A stretch of 64,000 bases of DNA, from NCBI RefSeq assembly GCF_014170335.1, contig NZ_LZZS01000023.1:1-64000 (forward strand), read 5' to 3'. Each line of letters begins with the position of its first letter. Position 1 is the first letter of the stretch. Under the pieces are notes generated by a model that was given only the letters and a program-made list of their open reading frames with translations, made no database searches and had not been told where the DNA came from. This document shows, one piece after another, positions 26,830 to 35,835 of this stretch. The stretch is from Achromobacter sp. UMC46. GTDB lineage: Bacteria; Pseudomonadota; Gammaproteobacteria; Burkholderiales; Burkholderiaceae_B. Position numbers and translations under genes: made by a program.

Positions 26830-26843
26830 GCGGTGGCAGCATG

Positions 26844-26875
26844 AAAAAGCCCGGCAGCAATGCCGGGCTTTTTTT
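26844..26875 (+). terminator. Rho-independent terminator after clpB
   Basis: Stem AAGCCCGGCA / TGCCGGGCTT with loop GCAA, followed by T7 and preceded by A residues. It starts 15 bases after the clpB stop and should also work for the convergent minus-strand DUF1641 gene. Confidence 0.93.
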
Positions 26876-26893
26876 CGTCAGTCGTGCGCTACG

Positions 26894-27271
26894 TCAGGGG
26901 TTGGCGTAATCCGCCCGCTGCGCGCCCATCTGCCGCCCCACGCTTTGCAGCGAGCGCAGCACCAGCGCCAACCCGCGTCGCGTGTCCTCGTCACGCAGCA
27001 GCGCCAGCAAACCCATCAGGCTGGGGGGATGCGTTTCTGCCAGCGTTTGCGCATGGGCGGCGCGCACGCTGTTGGCGGCCGTCCATGCGGCGCCCGCCGC
27101 TTGCTCGGACAGCAGTCCCAGTTTTTCCACCATGGGCTGGTCCAGCAGGTCCACCAGGTCGGAAGTCAGCGAGATCAGGTCGACGATGTTGTCCAGCCGT
27201 TGGCTGTCGACAAGCGGACGCAGCTTGCCGGCCAGCGCCTGCAGCGTTTCATCATGGGTATTCATGTTCAT
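26894..27271 (-). CDS. DUF1641 family protein, SQR partner
   Basis: 125 residues. The DUF1641 core appears as ALAGKLRPLVDSQRLDNIVDLISLTSDLVDLLDQPMVEKL, amphipathic helices without a signal peptide. It begins inside the last codons of the sulfide:quinone oxidoreductase gene (4-base ATGA overlap at 27268-27271), so the two are translated from one message. DUF1641 proteins are repeatedly found next to flavin-disulfide reductases of this type and probably help membrane docking or redox coupling; the precise role is unknown. Confidence 0.85.
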   Translation of the reverse strand: MNMNTHDETLQALAGKLRPLVDSQRLDNIVDLISLTSDLVDLLDQPMVEKLGLLSEQAAGAAWTAANSVRAAHAQTLAETHPPSLMGLLALLRDEDTRRGLALVLRSLQSVGRQMGAQRADYANP

Positions 27272-28458
27272 AGCATTCCCCTTGCGACCGCCCAGTACAG
27301 CCCTCGGTTGAATCCATGCCGAAGCAGCCCGCCCAGTTTGGTGGGAGGGGTGGGCTGCACGTCATGGGTGTAGTCGTACCAGAGGGGCATGCCCGCGTTC
27401 AGACCCATCTGGGCAACGGCCTGCACACGGCCTTCGTAGGCGCTGCATGGGTAGCCCAGGCGGATTTCGCCCGCGATGTTGTTGGCGATGACGGGCGCCT
27501 GGTTATGGCAAGAGCCGCCCGCCTTGCTGACCGGCAGGTCCACCGTATCGCCGATGACGTAGACATTCTGCAACCCGTAGACCTGCATCGTCTCGTGGTC
27601 TGTCGGCAGCCAGCCTTCGTTGTCCTCCGCCTGGGATACGCCGGACTCCAGCACGGCGTCGACGGCGCGTATGGGTGGCGTCGCCATCAGGATGTCGAAC
27701 GGCTGCTCGCCGCCTTCCGCGGAATACGCGACGCGTGCCTCCGGGTCCACGCGTGCCAGCGTGAAACCCCGCTGGAACTTGATGCCGCGTTGCTCGAAGA
27801 TGGCGGGCAGCACTTCGCAAGTGGGCTGTTGCAGGAACAGGCAGTTGCGCAAGAGTTGCGATGTGGTGGGGTAGGTGTAGACGATTTCGACTTTGTCGCG
27901 CACGCCGCGACGGCGCAAGTAGTCGTCCAGCATCAGGGTGGTTTCAATCGGCGCGATGCCGCATTGGTGGGGGACGTTCGGCGTCTTCGGGAAGGTGACG
28001 CTGACGAAGATCCGGCCTTTTTCGATCTTGGACAGCCGGTTGGCCAACTGGCGCGCCGGCGCGTACTGGTAGAAATGATCGCCGGCTTCTTTCAGGCCTT
28101 CTATGCGCTCGGGCGCGGGGATGCAGCCCGTGGCGATGACCAGGTAGTCATAGCCGTAGCGCTTGCCCTGTTGCGTCAGCAATTCCTGGCTGTTGAATTC
28201 AAACCGCGTGACTTTATCGACGTGGAATTGGATCTCGGGGCGCAGCAGGGAACGCTCCGGGCGCTTCAACTCTTCCTGGAAGAAGAGATTGAAGGCCACA
28301 TACATGAAGGCGGGCTTGTAGTAATGGTCAGGGGAGTCCGACAACAACGTGACGCTGACCTCGCCTCGCGACACCTCGGGGTATAGCTTGGAGACCAGCT
28401 GGTTGGCCAGCATGGTGCCGCCAACCCCGCCACCTACGACAACAATTCGCTTGCTCAT
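27268..28458 (-). CDS. sqr: Sulfide:quinone oxidoreductase family flavoprotein
   Basis: 396 residues from MSKRIVVVGGGVGGTMLANQL, an FAD-binding GxGxxG at the very N-terminus. Three conserved cysteines of SQR-type enzymes are present: IATGCIPAPERIEG, PHQCGIAPIETT and KAGGSCHNQAPVIANNI. The last sits beside the second FAD motif VYVIGDTVDLPVSKAGG. The C-terminal segment (WYDYTHDVQPTPP, FNRGLYWAVARGML) is amphipathic and would bind the membrane. It oxidises sulfide (to polysulfide or sulfane sulfur) and reduces ubiquinone, giving detoxification and electrons. An NADH-type or unrelated disulfide reductase is less likely given the cysteine pattern. Confidence 0.85.
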   Translation of the reverse strand: MSKRIVVVGGGVGGTMLANQLVSKLYPEVSRGEVSVTLLSDSPDHYYKPAFMYVAFNLFFQEELKRPERSLLRPEIQFHVDKVTRFEFNSQELLTQQGKRYGYDYLVIATGCIPAPERIEGLKEAGDHFYQYAPARQLANRLSKIEKGRIFVSVTFPKTPNVPHQCGIAPIETTLMLDDYLRRRGVRDKVEIVYTYPTTSQLLRNCLFLQQPTCEVLPAIFEQRGIKFQRGFTLARVDPEARVAYSAEGGEQPFDILMATPPIRAVDAVLESGVSQAEDNEGWLPTDHETMQVYGLQNVYVIGDTVDLPVSKAGGSCHNQAPVIANNIAGEIRLGYPCSAYEGRVQAVAQMGLNAGMPLWYDYTHDVQPTPPTKLGGLLRHGFNRGLYWAVARGML

Positions 28459-28542
28459 AAAAATCCTCCAGTGAGAATAGTCAGGAACCAAGTGCAGTTG
28501 CGCGTCTATATGTACCAATGGCGGGTAAGAAGGTCAATTTCC

Positions 28543-28599
28543 AAGCCCGTGCCGGTCAACGCCGTCACGATCGGCTACGAATTTCCGACAGAACGCTGC
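28543..28599 (+). pseudogene. C-terminal remnant of a paralogue of the secreted protein at 29284
   Basis: The plus strand encodes KPVPVNAVTIGYEFPTERC here, nearly the same as the last 19 residues of the secreted protein ending at 29928 (KDVPVNAITIGYALPTERC). Over the 46 bases from GTCAACGCC to CGCTGCC I count 7 differences. Nothing upstream of 28543 resembles the rest of that gene, so a second copy was deleted down to its last 57 bases. It lies in the short gap between the sqr and AhpD-like genes. Confidence 0.7.
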
Positions 28600-28601
28600 C
28601 G

Positions 28602-29042
28602 TCAAGCGGCGGACCCGGTCAGTAATCCCAGATTCAGGCGGTTCCAGCCATTGATCGCCATGACGGCGAAGCTGAGGTCCGAGATTTCCTTTTCGGACAG
28701 TTCAGCCCGTACGCGCTCATAGGTTTCGTCGGGCACCCCGTGCGCGCCCAGCGTGGTCAGGGCTTCGGTCCAGGCCAGGCAGGCGCGTTCGCGCGGCGAG
28801 AACTCGGTGGATTCGCGCCAGATCGCGACGTGATGCAGGCGCAGTTCGCGTTCGCCGTGGATCTTGGCTTCCTTCACGTGCATGTCCAGGCAAAACCCGC
28901 AGCCGTTGATTTGCGAGGCGCGGATCTCGATCAGATCCAGGATCGGCTGCTCGATCGCGCCGGACCTCAAGAGCATGCCGAATTCGACGAATTTCTTGAA
29001 AAGCTCGGGCGATTGGGCAAAGGCGTTCAGACGTTGACTCAT
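28602..29042 (-). CDS. AhpD-like carboxymuconolactone decarboxylase-family peroxidase
   Basis: 146 residues from MSQRLNAFAQSPELFKKF. The AhpD core ELIEIRASQINGCGFCLDMH region carries the CxxC pair (CGFC) and a downstream His (MHVKEAKIHGERE) of the proton-relay active site of alkylhydroperoxidase AhpD and related CMD proteins. It probably reduces peroxides or acts as a thiol partner. The longer frame to 29186 has no domain content and is dropped. Next to the sqr operon and transcribed the same way, but not overlapping it. Confidence 0.87.
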   Translation of the reverse strand: MSQRLNAFAQSPELFKKFVEFGMLLRSGAIEQPILDLIEIRASQINGCGFCLDMHVKEAKIHGERELRLHHVAIWRESTEFSPRERACLAWTEALTTLGAHGVPDETYERVRAELSEKEISDLSFAVMAINGWNRLNLGLLTGSAA

Positions 29043-29283
29043 GGTGACTTCCTCGATGTGGGTGAGCGTGTCCCGCGGTGGGAACCGGGCGTGGCGCATG
29101 CTTGGACAACGCCCAAATCGTAGGTCCGCACGGAGATCGGCAGAAGCCCCGGCCAAGGGACCATGGTGTTGCCGCAATGGCAACAATGCCGGTCCGCGGT
29201 AGAATTTTCACGCCTGGGAATTGCCGCCGATCGGCGCAGTGCGCGGGACGCATAAGCAAACTAACAATGGAGTGTCACTTCGT

Positions 29284-29928
29284 ATGAAATTCAAGGCCTT
29301 GACCCTGGGTGTCCTGATGGTCGGCGCGGGCGCTTCGCAGGCTGCGACGGTGAAGGAAGTCTTCAACGCCGACATGCTGGGCACGAATCAGCGCTATTTC
29401 GAATCGATTGCCGGCGTGCCGCGCGAATCCAACGGCAACGACCATGTGTTCCGCGTCCAGCAATGCCAGATCACGGCCACGATCGGCAATGGCAAGGTGT
29501 CGGCGCTGCGGATGGAGCTGGCCAACGGCTGCGAGGCCGACTTGCAGAGCTTCATCGGCGAGGATGCGCCCAAGGCCGGGCAACCCGTCACGCCCGGCGC
29601 GTTCGGCGGCGGCCTGCGCTACACGGCAAGCTGCCTGTCGGAATGCGGCAATGCCGTGGATCCTTCGGCCTATGCGCTCTACGTGGCGCCGCGTTCGGCG
29701 GGCGGCATGGAGGTCTTGATGGAGATGGTGCTGGCGGGCGACAAGGCGCTCGACGCCGCAGACCAGTGGGAGGCGCAGATGAAGAAAGCCGCAGGTCAGG
29801 ATTACGTGCTCAACAGGAAGTTCAACTGCGAGACCCGCTTCGACAGCGTTGCCACGGCCGCCTTCAAGGACGTTCCCGTCAACGCCATTACGATCGGCTA
29901 CGCGTTGCCGACGGAGCGCTGCCTCTGA
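29284..29928 (+). CDS. Hypothetical secreted protein
   Basis: 214 residues with signal peptide MKFKALTLGVLMVGAGASQA. The mature protein is acidic and has six cysteines in three likely pairs (VQQCQIT, NGCEAD, ASCLSECGN, KFNCETRF, TERCL), fitting a disulfide-bonded periplasmic protein. No family recognised. A 57-base remnant of a close paralogue lies 700 bases upstream, so the gene was once duplicated. Monocistronic, convergent with the lipoprotein gene that follows. Confidence 0.75.
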   Translation: MKFKALTLGVLMVGAGASQAATVKEVFNADMLGTNQRYFESIAGVPRESNGNDHVFRVQQCQITATIGNGKVSALRMELANGCEADLQSFIGEDAPKAGQPVTPGAFGGGLRYTASCLSECGNAVDPSAYALYVAPRSAGGMEVLMEMVLAGDKALDAADQWEAQMKKAAGQDYVLNRKFNCETRFDSVATAAFKDVPVNAITIGYALPTERCL

Positions 29929-29944
29929 AGGTCTGGCGTCATCC

Positions 29945-30397
29945 TCAAGGCTGAAGGCAACGGGACACGCCTGCCTTCAGCTTGGACATTTCGTTGTCGA
30001 CGCCGAGATCCGTGCAGTAGGCGCCCGCGCCTCGCAACGAGAGATCCAGCCGGAATGTCTTCTTCGACACCTCCGCCCTCAGGTGAAAACCGGAGACGTT
30101 GGGCGTGCTGTAGTGCTTGGTCTCGAGCACGCCCGCGTCAGGATCCCGGACCGCGTAGCCCTTTTCAAAAAGGGAGCGGGGATCGGCGTCTGCAGTGATC
30201 TCCTGATCGATGCATGCGAAAACCTCTTCTACCGAGGCGTCTTGGGGAATCTCCAGTGATGCATGCTTGCTGGGCCCGAAAGCGTCGCACAGCCCGGAGG
30301 ACACGGAACATCCGCTCAATAAGCCTGCAACGGCCAATGCGGCGGCCAGGCCGGCTTTCGCTTTCACATTCGCCAGCGCCTTGCACTTGCGTACCAT
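29945..30397 (-). CDS. Hypothetical lipoprotein
   Basis: About 150 residues from MVRKCKALANVKAK (an ATG at 30421 is also in frame). Lipobox GLLSGC with lipidation at the cysteine, so membrane-anchored in the periplasm. The mature part contains cysteines in pairs (SGLCDAFG, FACIDQE, AYCTDLG, SRCLQP) and a beta-rich stretch VSGFHLRAEVSKKTFRLDLSL. No family assigned. Convergent with the preceding secreted protein gene, 16 bases between the stops. Confidence 0.68.
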   Translation of the reverse strand: MVRKCKALANVKAKAGLAAALAVAGLLSGCSVSSGLCDAFGPSKHASLEIPQDASVEEVFACIDQEITADADPRSLFEKGYAVRDPDAGVLETKHYSTPNVSGFHLRAEVSKKTFRLDLSLRGAGAYCTDLGVDNEMSKLKAGVSRCLQP

Positions 30398-30614
30398 ATT
30401 CCCAATCTCTCGAAACGGCATGAAGTCAGTGTCCGGCGGCGTGAAGGCTTACCGTGCCTGGGTGCGGCCAGAAGACCGCCACTTCGCAGGCGGAAAGTAT
30501 ATCGTCGAATGGCGCTTCCGGATCCTTGACACTCCAACGATGGCAGCCCCCAGGATTCCCGCCGTGGACCAGGCGTAGCGCTGATAGGCGCGCTGGTGAA
30601 TAATCCTGCGACGA

Positions 30615-31139
30615 ATGGGTACGGCGACCTCGATGAAACCCGCTGCTTCAAGGCAAGAGCTCCTTCACAATATTCACGCCAGGCACCGGCGGTTTCGCGT
30701 GGAAATCGCCACCATTCCGGCTAGCCATTTTCGCCGGACAGTCTGCCTGTGGCAGGACCATGGCCTGCACGCCGACGCAGCGATGGTGCTGATCGACGTG
30801 ATCCTTTGGAACACGATGATCCTGCAGTTCGCCAACGACCTGTCGTCGGGGCCATTTGCCTCCTACTACCGGGCGGACGCCATGTTGAGCAGGGTCGATC
30901 GCCTGTCGTCGTCATTCCAACGTCGCTTCGCCGCCAGCAGTCTTCACGAATTGGAAGCGCTGACAACGGTCGGACAGGCTCGGATTGTCGATAGCGTGGC
31001 GCGTCATTCGGAATCGTCGCTCTTCGACCCCTCGCTTGGAGCGATCAAGACCCTGGGCGGAAAGATCCAGTGCTTCACATGCATGGCCTACGCTGACGCA
31101 CTGTCGAAGTTGCGGCGGTGGAAGCAGGGCATGTCGTAG
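30615..31139 (+). CDS. Hypothetical cytoplasmic protein
   Basis: 174 residues (or 168 from MKPAASRQELL at 30633). No signal peptide; a mostly helical, histidine- and arginine-rich N-terminus (LLHNIHARHRRFRVEIA) is followed by neutral helices (AAMVLIDVILWNTMILQFANDL). One CxxC lies late (IQCFTCMAY). I do not recognise the family. Convergent with the RND outer-membrane gene. GC and codon use match the surrounding chromosome. Confidence 0.55.
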   Translation: MGTATSMKPAASRQELLHNIHARHRRFRVEIATIPASHFRRTVCLWQDHGLHADAAMVLIDVILWNTMILQFANDLSSGPFASYYRADAMLSRVDRLSSSFQRRFAASSLHELEALTTVGQARIVDSVARHSESSLFDPSLGAIKTLGGKIQCFTCMAYADALSKLRRWKQGMS

Positions 31140-31171
31140 TTGCCTCCACCTGATGGGCCGTTGCCGGCCTC

Positions 31172-32638
31172 TTATTGCACCGTGCGTTCCGTCCAGCCTC
31201 CCCCCAGCGCCTTGTACAGATCGATAAGGTTGTTCAACCGTGCCAGGCGCGTCCGCACCAGAACCTGCTGCGTGCCATACAACATGCGGTGGGCGTCGAG
31301 CAGGGTGAGGTAGTCGTCTTCGCCTTCCTTGAAGCGCTGCTCGGCCAGTTCGTAGGCGCTGCGGCTGGCCGCCACCGATAGCAGCTCAGCGCGAATCTGG
31401 CGGTCGAGCGTGCGTTTGCCCGCCAGCCCGTCGGCCACGTCGCGGAAGGCTTCCTGGACGGTCTTTTCATAGTTGGCGATCTCGATGCGCTTTTGTACGT
31501 GCGCCACGTCCAGATTGGCCTCCAATGCGCCGCCTCGGAAGATGGGCACGGTGATCCGGGGCAAGAAGCTCCAGGATCCCGAGCCGGCCCCGAAGAGCCC
31601 GTCCAATGACGCGCTGGCCGTCCCCGCCGACCCAGTCAGGCTGATTGTCGGGAAGAAAGCGGCGCGCGCGGCGCCGATATTGGCGTTCGCGCCGCGCAAG
31701 GTCTGCTCGGCCGCGCGAATGTCGGGGCGGCGCGCAAGCAGTTCCGACGGCAATCCGCTCGGCAGGTCGGTCGGGACGATGTCGTCGGGCAGGGTGGTGG
31801 CCTCGTCCAGCAGCCGCGACAGCTCAGGCGTCAGCGGCTGGCCCGTCAGCAGCACGAGGGCGTTGCGGTCCTTGGCCGCCTGCCGCGTGTACGCCGCATG
31901 ATGGGTCTCGGCATTGCGTAGCGTGATCTCCGCAAGGCGCAGGTCGAGCTGCGTGGAGTGGCCGGCTTCCACAAGCCGGGCGGTCAGTTCGTACGAACGC
32001 TTCTGCGTGGCCAGGGTGTCGTCCGTCAGGCGCAGCAACTCCTGGTCGGCGCGTAGCGTGAGGTACGCATTGGCGACTTCGGACACCAGGCTCATCTGCG
32101 TGGCGATGCGGATTTCGGCCAGCGCCAGATACGAGGCCAGGGCCTGGTCGCTGAGGCTGCGGATGCGGCCCCAGAGGTCCACCTCCCAGGCGGCCGTCAC
32201 GCCTGCCACCTCGTAGCGCCGGGCGATACGGGAAGCGCCCGTGGCGTCAAGGTCGGCCGGCACGCGCTCGGCCGCGGCGCTGGCGGCAACGCCCAGGTTC
32301 GGCAGCATCTCGGCGCGCTGGATGCGGTACATCGCCTGGGCCGCTTCGACGTTGAGCGCGGCTTTGCGCAGATCCTGGTTGTTGCTCAATGCGATGTCGA
32401 TCAATTGCAGCAACATCGGGTCACGGAAGAAATCCCGCCACCCGATGTCGGCGGCGGCCGCTTCGCCGGGGGCTGCGGTGGCGGCGGGCCCATAGGCGGC
32501 GCCCGATGGATAGGCGGCTTCGATCGGCGCCGCAGGGCGCTCATGCGTCGGCGCCAGTGAGCATCCGGCCAGGGCGGCCGCGAGGGCGAGCGGCGCCAGC
32601 GGCTGCGCTTGGCGGGAGCGTGCGAAAAATGTCTTCAT
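31172..32638 (-). CDS. RND efflux outer-membrane lipoprotein (OprM/NodT family)
   Basis: 488 residues. Lipobox ALAAALAGC, then two tandem OEP domains typical of TolC-like trimeric channels (FRDPMLLQLIDIALSNNQDLRKAALNVEAAQAMYRIQRAEMLPNL, and in the second half RRPDIRAAEQTLRGANANIGAARAAFFPTISLTGSAG). It carries exported compounds across the outer membrane for the RND pump encoded 20 bases upstream. Last gene of the three-gene efflux operon. Confidence 0.94.
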   Translation of the reverse strand: MKTFFARSRQAQPLAPLALAAALAGCSLAPTHERPAAPIEAAYPSGAAYGPAATAAPGEAAAADIGWRDFFRDPMLLQLIDIALSNNQDLRKAALNVEAAQAMYRIQRAEMLPNLGVAASAAAERVPADLDATGASRIARRYEVAGVTAAWEVDLWGRIRSLSDQALASYLALAEIRIATQMSLVSEVANAYLTLRADQELLRLTDDTLATQKRSYELTARLVEAGHSTQLDLRLAEITLRNAETHHAAYTRQAAKDRNALVLLTGQPLTPELSRLLDEATTLPDDIVPTDLPSGLPSELLARRPDIRAAEQTLRGANANIGAARAAFFPTISLTGSAGTASASLDGLFGAGSGSWSFLPRITVPIFRGGALEANLDVAHVQKRIEIANYEKTVQEAFRDVADGLAGKRTLDRQIRAELLSVAASRSAYELAEQRFKEGEDDYLTLLDAHRMLYGTQQVLVRTRLARLNNLIDLYKALGGGWTERTVQ

Positions 32639-32658
32639 GTCCAGTATTTTCCTAGCCG

Positions 32659-35600
32659 TCAGGCGTGCTGGTCGCTTGCGCCGGGGCGGGTTTCAGGGGC
32701 GGCGCGACGCAGGGCGAGCTTGCGCACGACGACATAGAACACAGGCGTCAGCAGCAGGCCGAACAGCGTCACGCCCAGCATGCCGGCGAACACCGCGATG
32801 CCCATGGCATGGCGCATCTCGGCGCCGGCGCCGGTGGCCAGCACCAGCGGCACCACGCCGGCGATGAAGGCGAACGAGGTCATCAGGATGGGGCGCAGGC
32901 GCAAACGCGCCGCTTCCAGCACTGCCGCCAGCGGGTCAGCGCCTTCGATTTCCTTGGCGCGGGCGAATTCGACGATCAAGATCGCGTTCTTGGCTGCCAG
33001 GCCGACCAGCACAACGAAGCCGATTTGCGTGAAGATGTTGTTATCGCCACCGGAAACCCAGACGCCGGCGATTGCCGAAAGCAGCGCCATTGGGGCAATC
33101 AGCAGCACCGAGAACGGCAGCGACCAGCTGTTGTATTGGGCCGCCAGGATCAGGAAGGCCAGAAGCACCGCAAGCGGAAAGATGTACAGCGCCGAATTGC
33201 CGGCCTGCTTTTCCTGGAAGACCAGGTCCGTCCACTCGTGCGTCATCCCCTCCGGCAATGTCTCGCGAACGATCTTCTCGATCGCGTCCGTGGCTTGGCC
33301 CGATGAATAGCCCGGCGCGGGACCTCCACTGATGTCTGCGGAGGGAAAGCCGTTGTAGTGGACGATACGGTCGGGGCCTGATCCGCGCGTAATGGTCACG
33401 AATGCGCTGAGCGGAATCATGTCGCCGGCCGCGTTGCGCACTTTGAGCAGGCCGATGTCCTCGGCTTGCATGCGAAACGGCGCGTCAGCCTGGGCCATGA
33501 CCCGATAGGTGCGCCCGAAGCGATTGAAGTCGTTGACGTAGAGCGACCCCAGGTTGATTTGCAGCGTCTCGAACACGTCGGTCAGCGACACGCCCAAGGA
33601 CTTGGCCTTCACGCGGTCGACGTCGACCCCCAATTGCGGGGCGTTGGTCTGGAAGCTGGCAAGCATGTTCGCCAGCTCGGGAACCTGCATGGCCTTGCCC
33701 ATGATTTCGCTCTGCGCCTGCGCCAACGCTTCGAAGCCCAGTCCGGCCCGGTCCTCTATCTGCAGCTTGAAGCCGCCCATGGCGCCCAGTCCCGGCACGG
33801 GCGGCGGCGGGAAGATACCGACGAAGCCGTCCGGGATCTGGCTGAACTTGCCCATCAGTTTTCCCGCGATGGCGTTGGCCGTCAGCGAGGGATCCCTGCG
33901 CTCGTCGAACGGTTTGAGCATGGCGAACATCAGTGCCGAGTTCGGCACATTCACCGGGCCATTCACTGAGAGTCCCGGGAAGGCCACGACGCTTTCCACC
34001 CCGGGCTCGGCCAGCGCGATCCGTGACATCTCCTTGACGACGGCCTCCGTGCGGTCGAGCGAAGTGCCGCTCGGCAACTGGGCGATGCCCACCAGGAAGT
34101 ACTTGTCCTGGGCCGGCACGAATCCATTGGGCACCTGATTGAAGCCCAGCCAGGTCAGGCCCACGAAGCCGGCATACAGCAGCAATACGATGGCGCTGCC
34201 GCGCACCGCTCGGCGCACGGCGCCGACGTAGCCGTTCGAAGCCTTGTCGAAGAAGCGATTGAAGCGCCGGAAGAACCCGCCGAGCATGCTTCCCATCAGG
34301 CGCGTGAGCCAATCGGATTTGGCCGCCTCGTGATGGGGTTTGAGCAGGATGGCGGCGAGCGCCGGGGACAGCGTGAGCGAATTGATGGCCGACAGGACGG
34401 TCGAGATGGCGATGGTCAGGGCGAACTGGCGATAGAACTCGCCTTGCAGGCCCGAGAGGAACGCCGAGGGGATGAACACCGCCGCCAGCACTGACGTAAT
34501 GGCCAGAATCGGCCCGGTCACCTCGTCCATGGCTTTCCGGGCGGCCTCCCTGGGGGGCTCGCCCAACGCCATATGGCGTTCCACGTTCTCGACCACCACG
34601 ATGGCGTCGTCCACCACGATGCCTATCGATAGCACGAGGCCGAACAGGGACAGCGTGTTCAGCGAGAAGCCGAACATGTGCATCACGGCGAAGGTGCCCA
34701 CCAGCGACACCGGCACGGCCACCAGCGGAATGATCGAGGCGCGCCAGGTCTGCAGGAAGAGCACCACCACGATGACGACCAGGGCGATGGCCTCCAGCAG
34801 CGTGACGGCCACGGATTGCAGCGAGGCGCGCACGAAGACCGTGGGGTCATAGGCGATCCGGTACGCGATGTCCTGCGGGAAGCCCCGTTGAAGGTCCTGC
34901 ATCTTGGCGCGGACGGCATTGGATACGTCGATGGCGTTGGCGCCAGGGCTCTGGATGATCTGCAGGGCAGGCGCCGACTCGCCATCGATCAGGCTGCGCA
35001 GGGTATAGGCATCGGCGCCCAGGGACACGCGGGCGACGTCGCGAAGGCGGGTGACCTGGCCATCGGCGCCCGTCTTCACGACGATTTCGCCGAACTGTTC
35101 CACGCTGGCCAGGCGTCCGAGGGTATTGACGGTCACTTGGAACGCGGCCGACGTATCCGGCTGCTGCCCCACGGATCCCGCGGCGACCTGCACGTTCTGT
35201 TCCCGGAGGGCCGCGACGACATCGCTGGCCGTCAACCCGCGCGTGGCGACCTTGGAAGGATCCAGCCAGACGCGCATGGAGTATTCGCCGGCGCCCCAAA
35301 CCAGGACATCGCCCACGCCGGGCAGGCGCGAGAGTTCGTCGCGCACCTGCCGGATGGCGAAGTTGGACAGATAGAGCGGGTCGTATCGCTTTTCCGGGGA
35401 GACGATGTGCACAACCATCAGTACGTCCGGAGACGTCTTCTGCGTGACGACGCCGATGCGCTGCACTTCCTCGGGCAGACGCGGCAAGGCGCGCGAGACC
35501 CGGTTCTGCACCTGGATCTGCGCCATGTCGGGATCCGTTCCCTGCTTGAACGCAATGGTGAGCACCATCCGGCCGTCGGTCGCCATCTGGGAATTCATGT

Positions 35601-35835
35601 AGAGCATTCCCTCGACGCCATTGATCACTTGTTCAAGGGGGGCGGCGACGGTGTCGGCGATCACCTCGGGATTGGCGCCGGGGTAGCTCGCCGTAACCTG
35701 CACCGTGGGCGGCGTGACGGCGGGGTATTCGCTCAGCGGCAATTGCCAGAAGGCGATAGCGCCGGCCAGCAGCATGAGCAGGGACAGGACGATGGCGAAG
35801 ATCGGCCGTGCGATGAAGAAGTGAGGGAACTTCAT
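32659..35835 (-). CDS. RND multidrug/metal-toxicant efflux pump, inner-membrane transporter (HAE1 type)
   Basis: 1058 residues from MKFPHFFIARPIFAIVLSLL, the normal length of AcrB/MexF-type pumps. TM1 is followed by a periplasmic porter domain (ASYPGANPEVIADTVAAPLEQ). The proton-relay aspartates are in TM4, GIVVDDAIVVVEN. The second half repeats the pattern, ending VGLAAKNAILIVEFA. Sequence style is HAE1 (organic toxicants), not the metal-specific CusA class, as the methionine pairs of CusA are not apparent. The 3' end of the adaptor gene overlaps this start by 4 bases. A much longer open frame to 36726 is antisense filler upstream of the true start. Confidence 0.95.
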   Translation of the reverse strand: MKFPHFFIARPIFAIVLSLLMLLAGAIAFWQLPLSEYPAVTPPTVQVTASYPGANPEVIADTVAAPLEQVINGVEGMLYMNSQMATDGRMVLTIAFKQGTDPDMAQIQVQNRVSRALPRLPEEVQRIGVVTQKTSPDVLMVVHIVSPEKRYDPLYLSNFAIRQVRDELSRLPGVGDVLVWGAGEYSMRVWLDPSKVATRGLTASDVVAALREQNVQVAAGSVGQQPDTSAAFQVTVNTLGRLASVEQFGEIVVKTGADGQVTRLRDVARVSLGADAYTLRSLIDGESAPALQIIQSPGANAIDVSNAVRAKMQDLQRGFPQDIAYRIAYDPTVFVRASLQSVAVTLLEAIALVVIVVVLFLQTWRASIIPLVAVPVSLVGTFAVMHMFGFSLNTLSLFGLVLSIGIVVDDAIVVVENVERHMALGEPPREAARKAMDEVTGPILAITSVLAAVFIPSAFLSGLQGEFYRQFALTIAISTVLSAINSLTLSPALAAILLKPHHEAAKSDWLTRLMGSMLGGFFRRFNRFFDKASNGYVGAVRRAVRGSAIVLLLYAGFVGLTWLGFNQVPNGFVPAQDKYFLVGIAQLPSGTSLDRTEAVVKEMSRIALAEPGVESVVAFPGLSVNGPVNVPNSALMFAMLKPFDERRDPSLTANAIAGKLMGKFSQIPDGFVGIFPPPPVPGLGAMGGFKLQIEDRAGLGFEALAQAQSEIMGKAMQVPELANMLASFQTNAPQLGVDVDRVKAKSLGVSLTDVFETLQINLGSLYVNDFNRFGRTYRVMAQADAPFRMQAEDIGLLKVRNAAGDMIPLSAFVTITRGSGPDRIVHYNGFPSADISGGPAPGYSSGQATDAIEKIVRETLPEGMTHEWTDLVFQEKQAGNSALYIFPLAVLLAFLILAAQYNSWSLPFSVLLIAPMALLSAIAGVWVSGGDNNIFTQIGFVVLVGLAAKNAILIVEFARAKEIEGADPLAAVLEAARLRLRPILMTSFAFIAGVVPLVLATGAGAEMRHAMGIAVFAGMLGVTLFGLLLTPVFYVVVRKLALRRAAPETRPGASDQHA

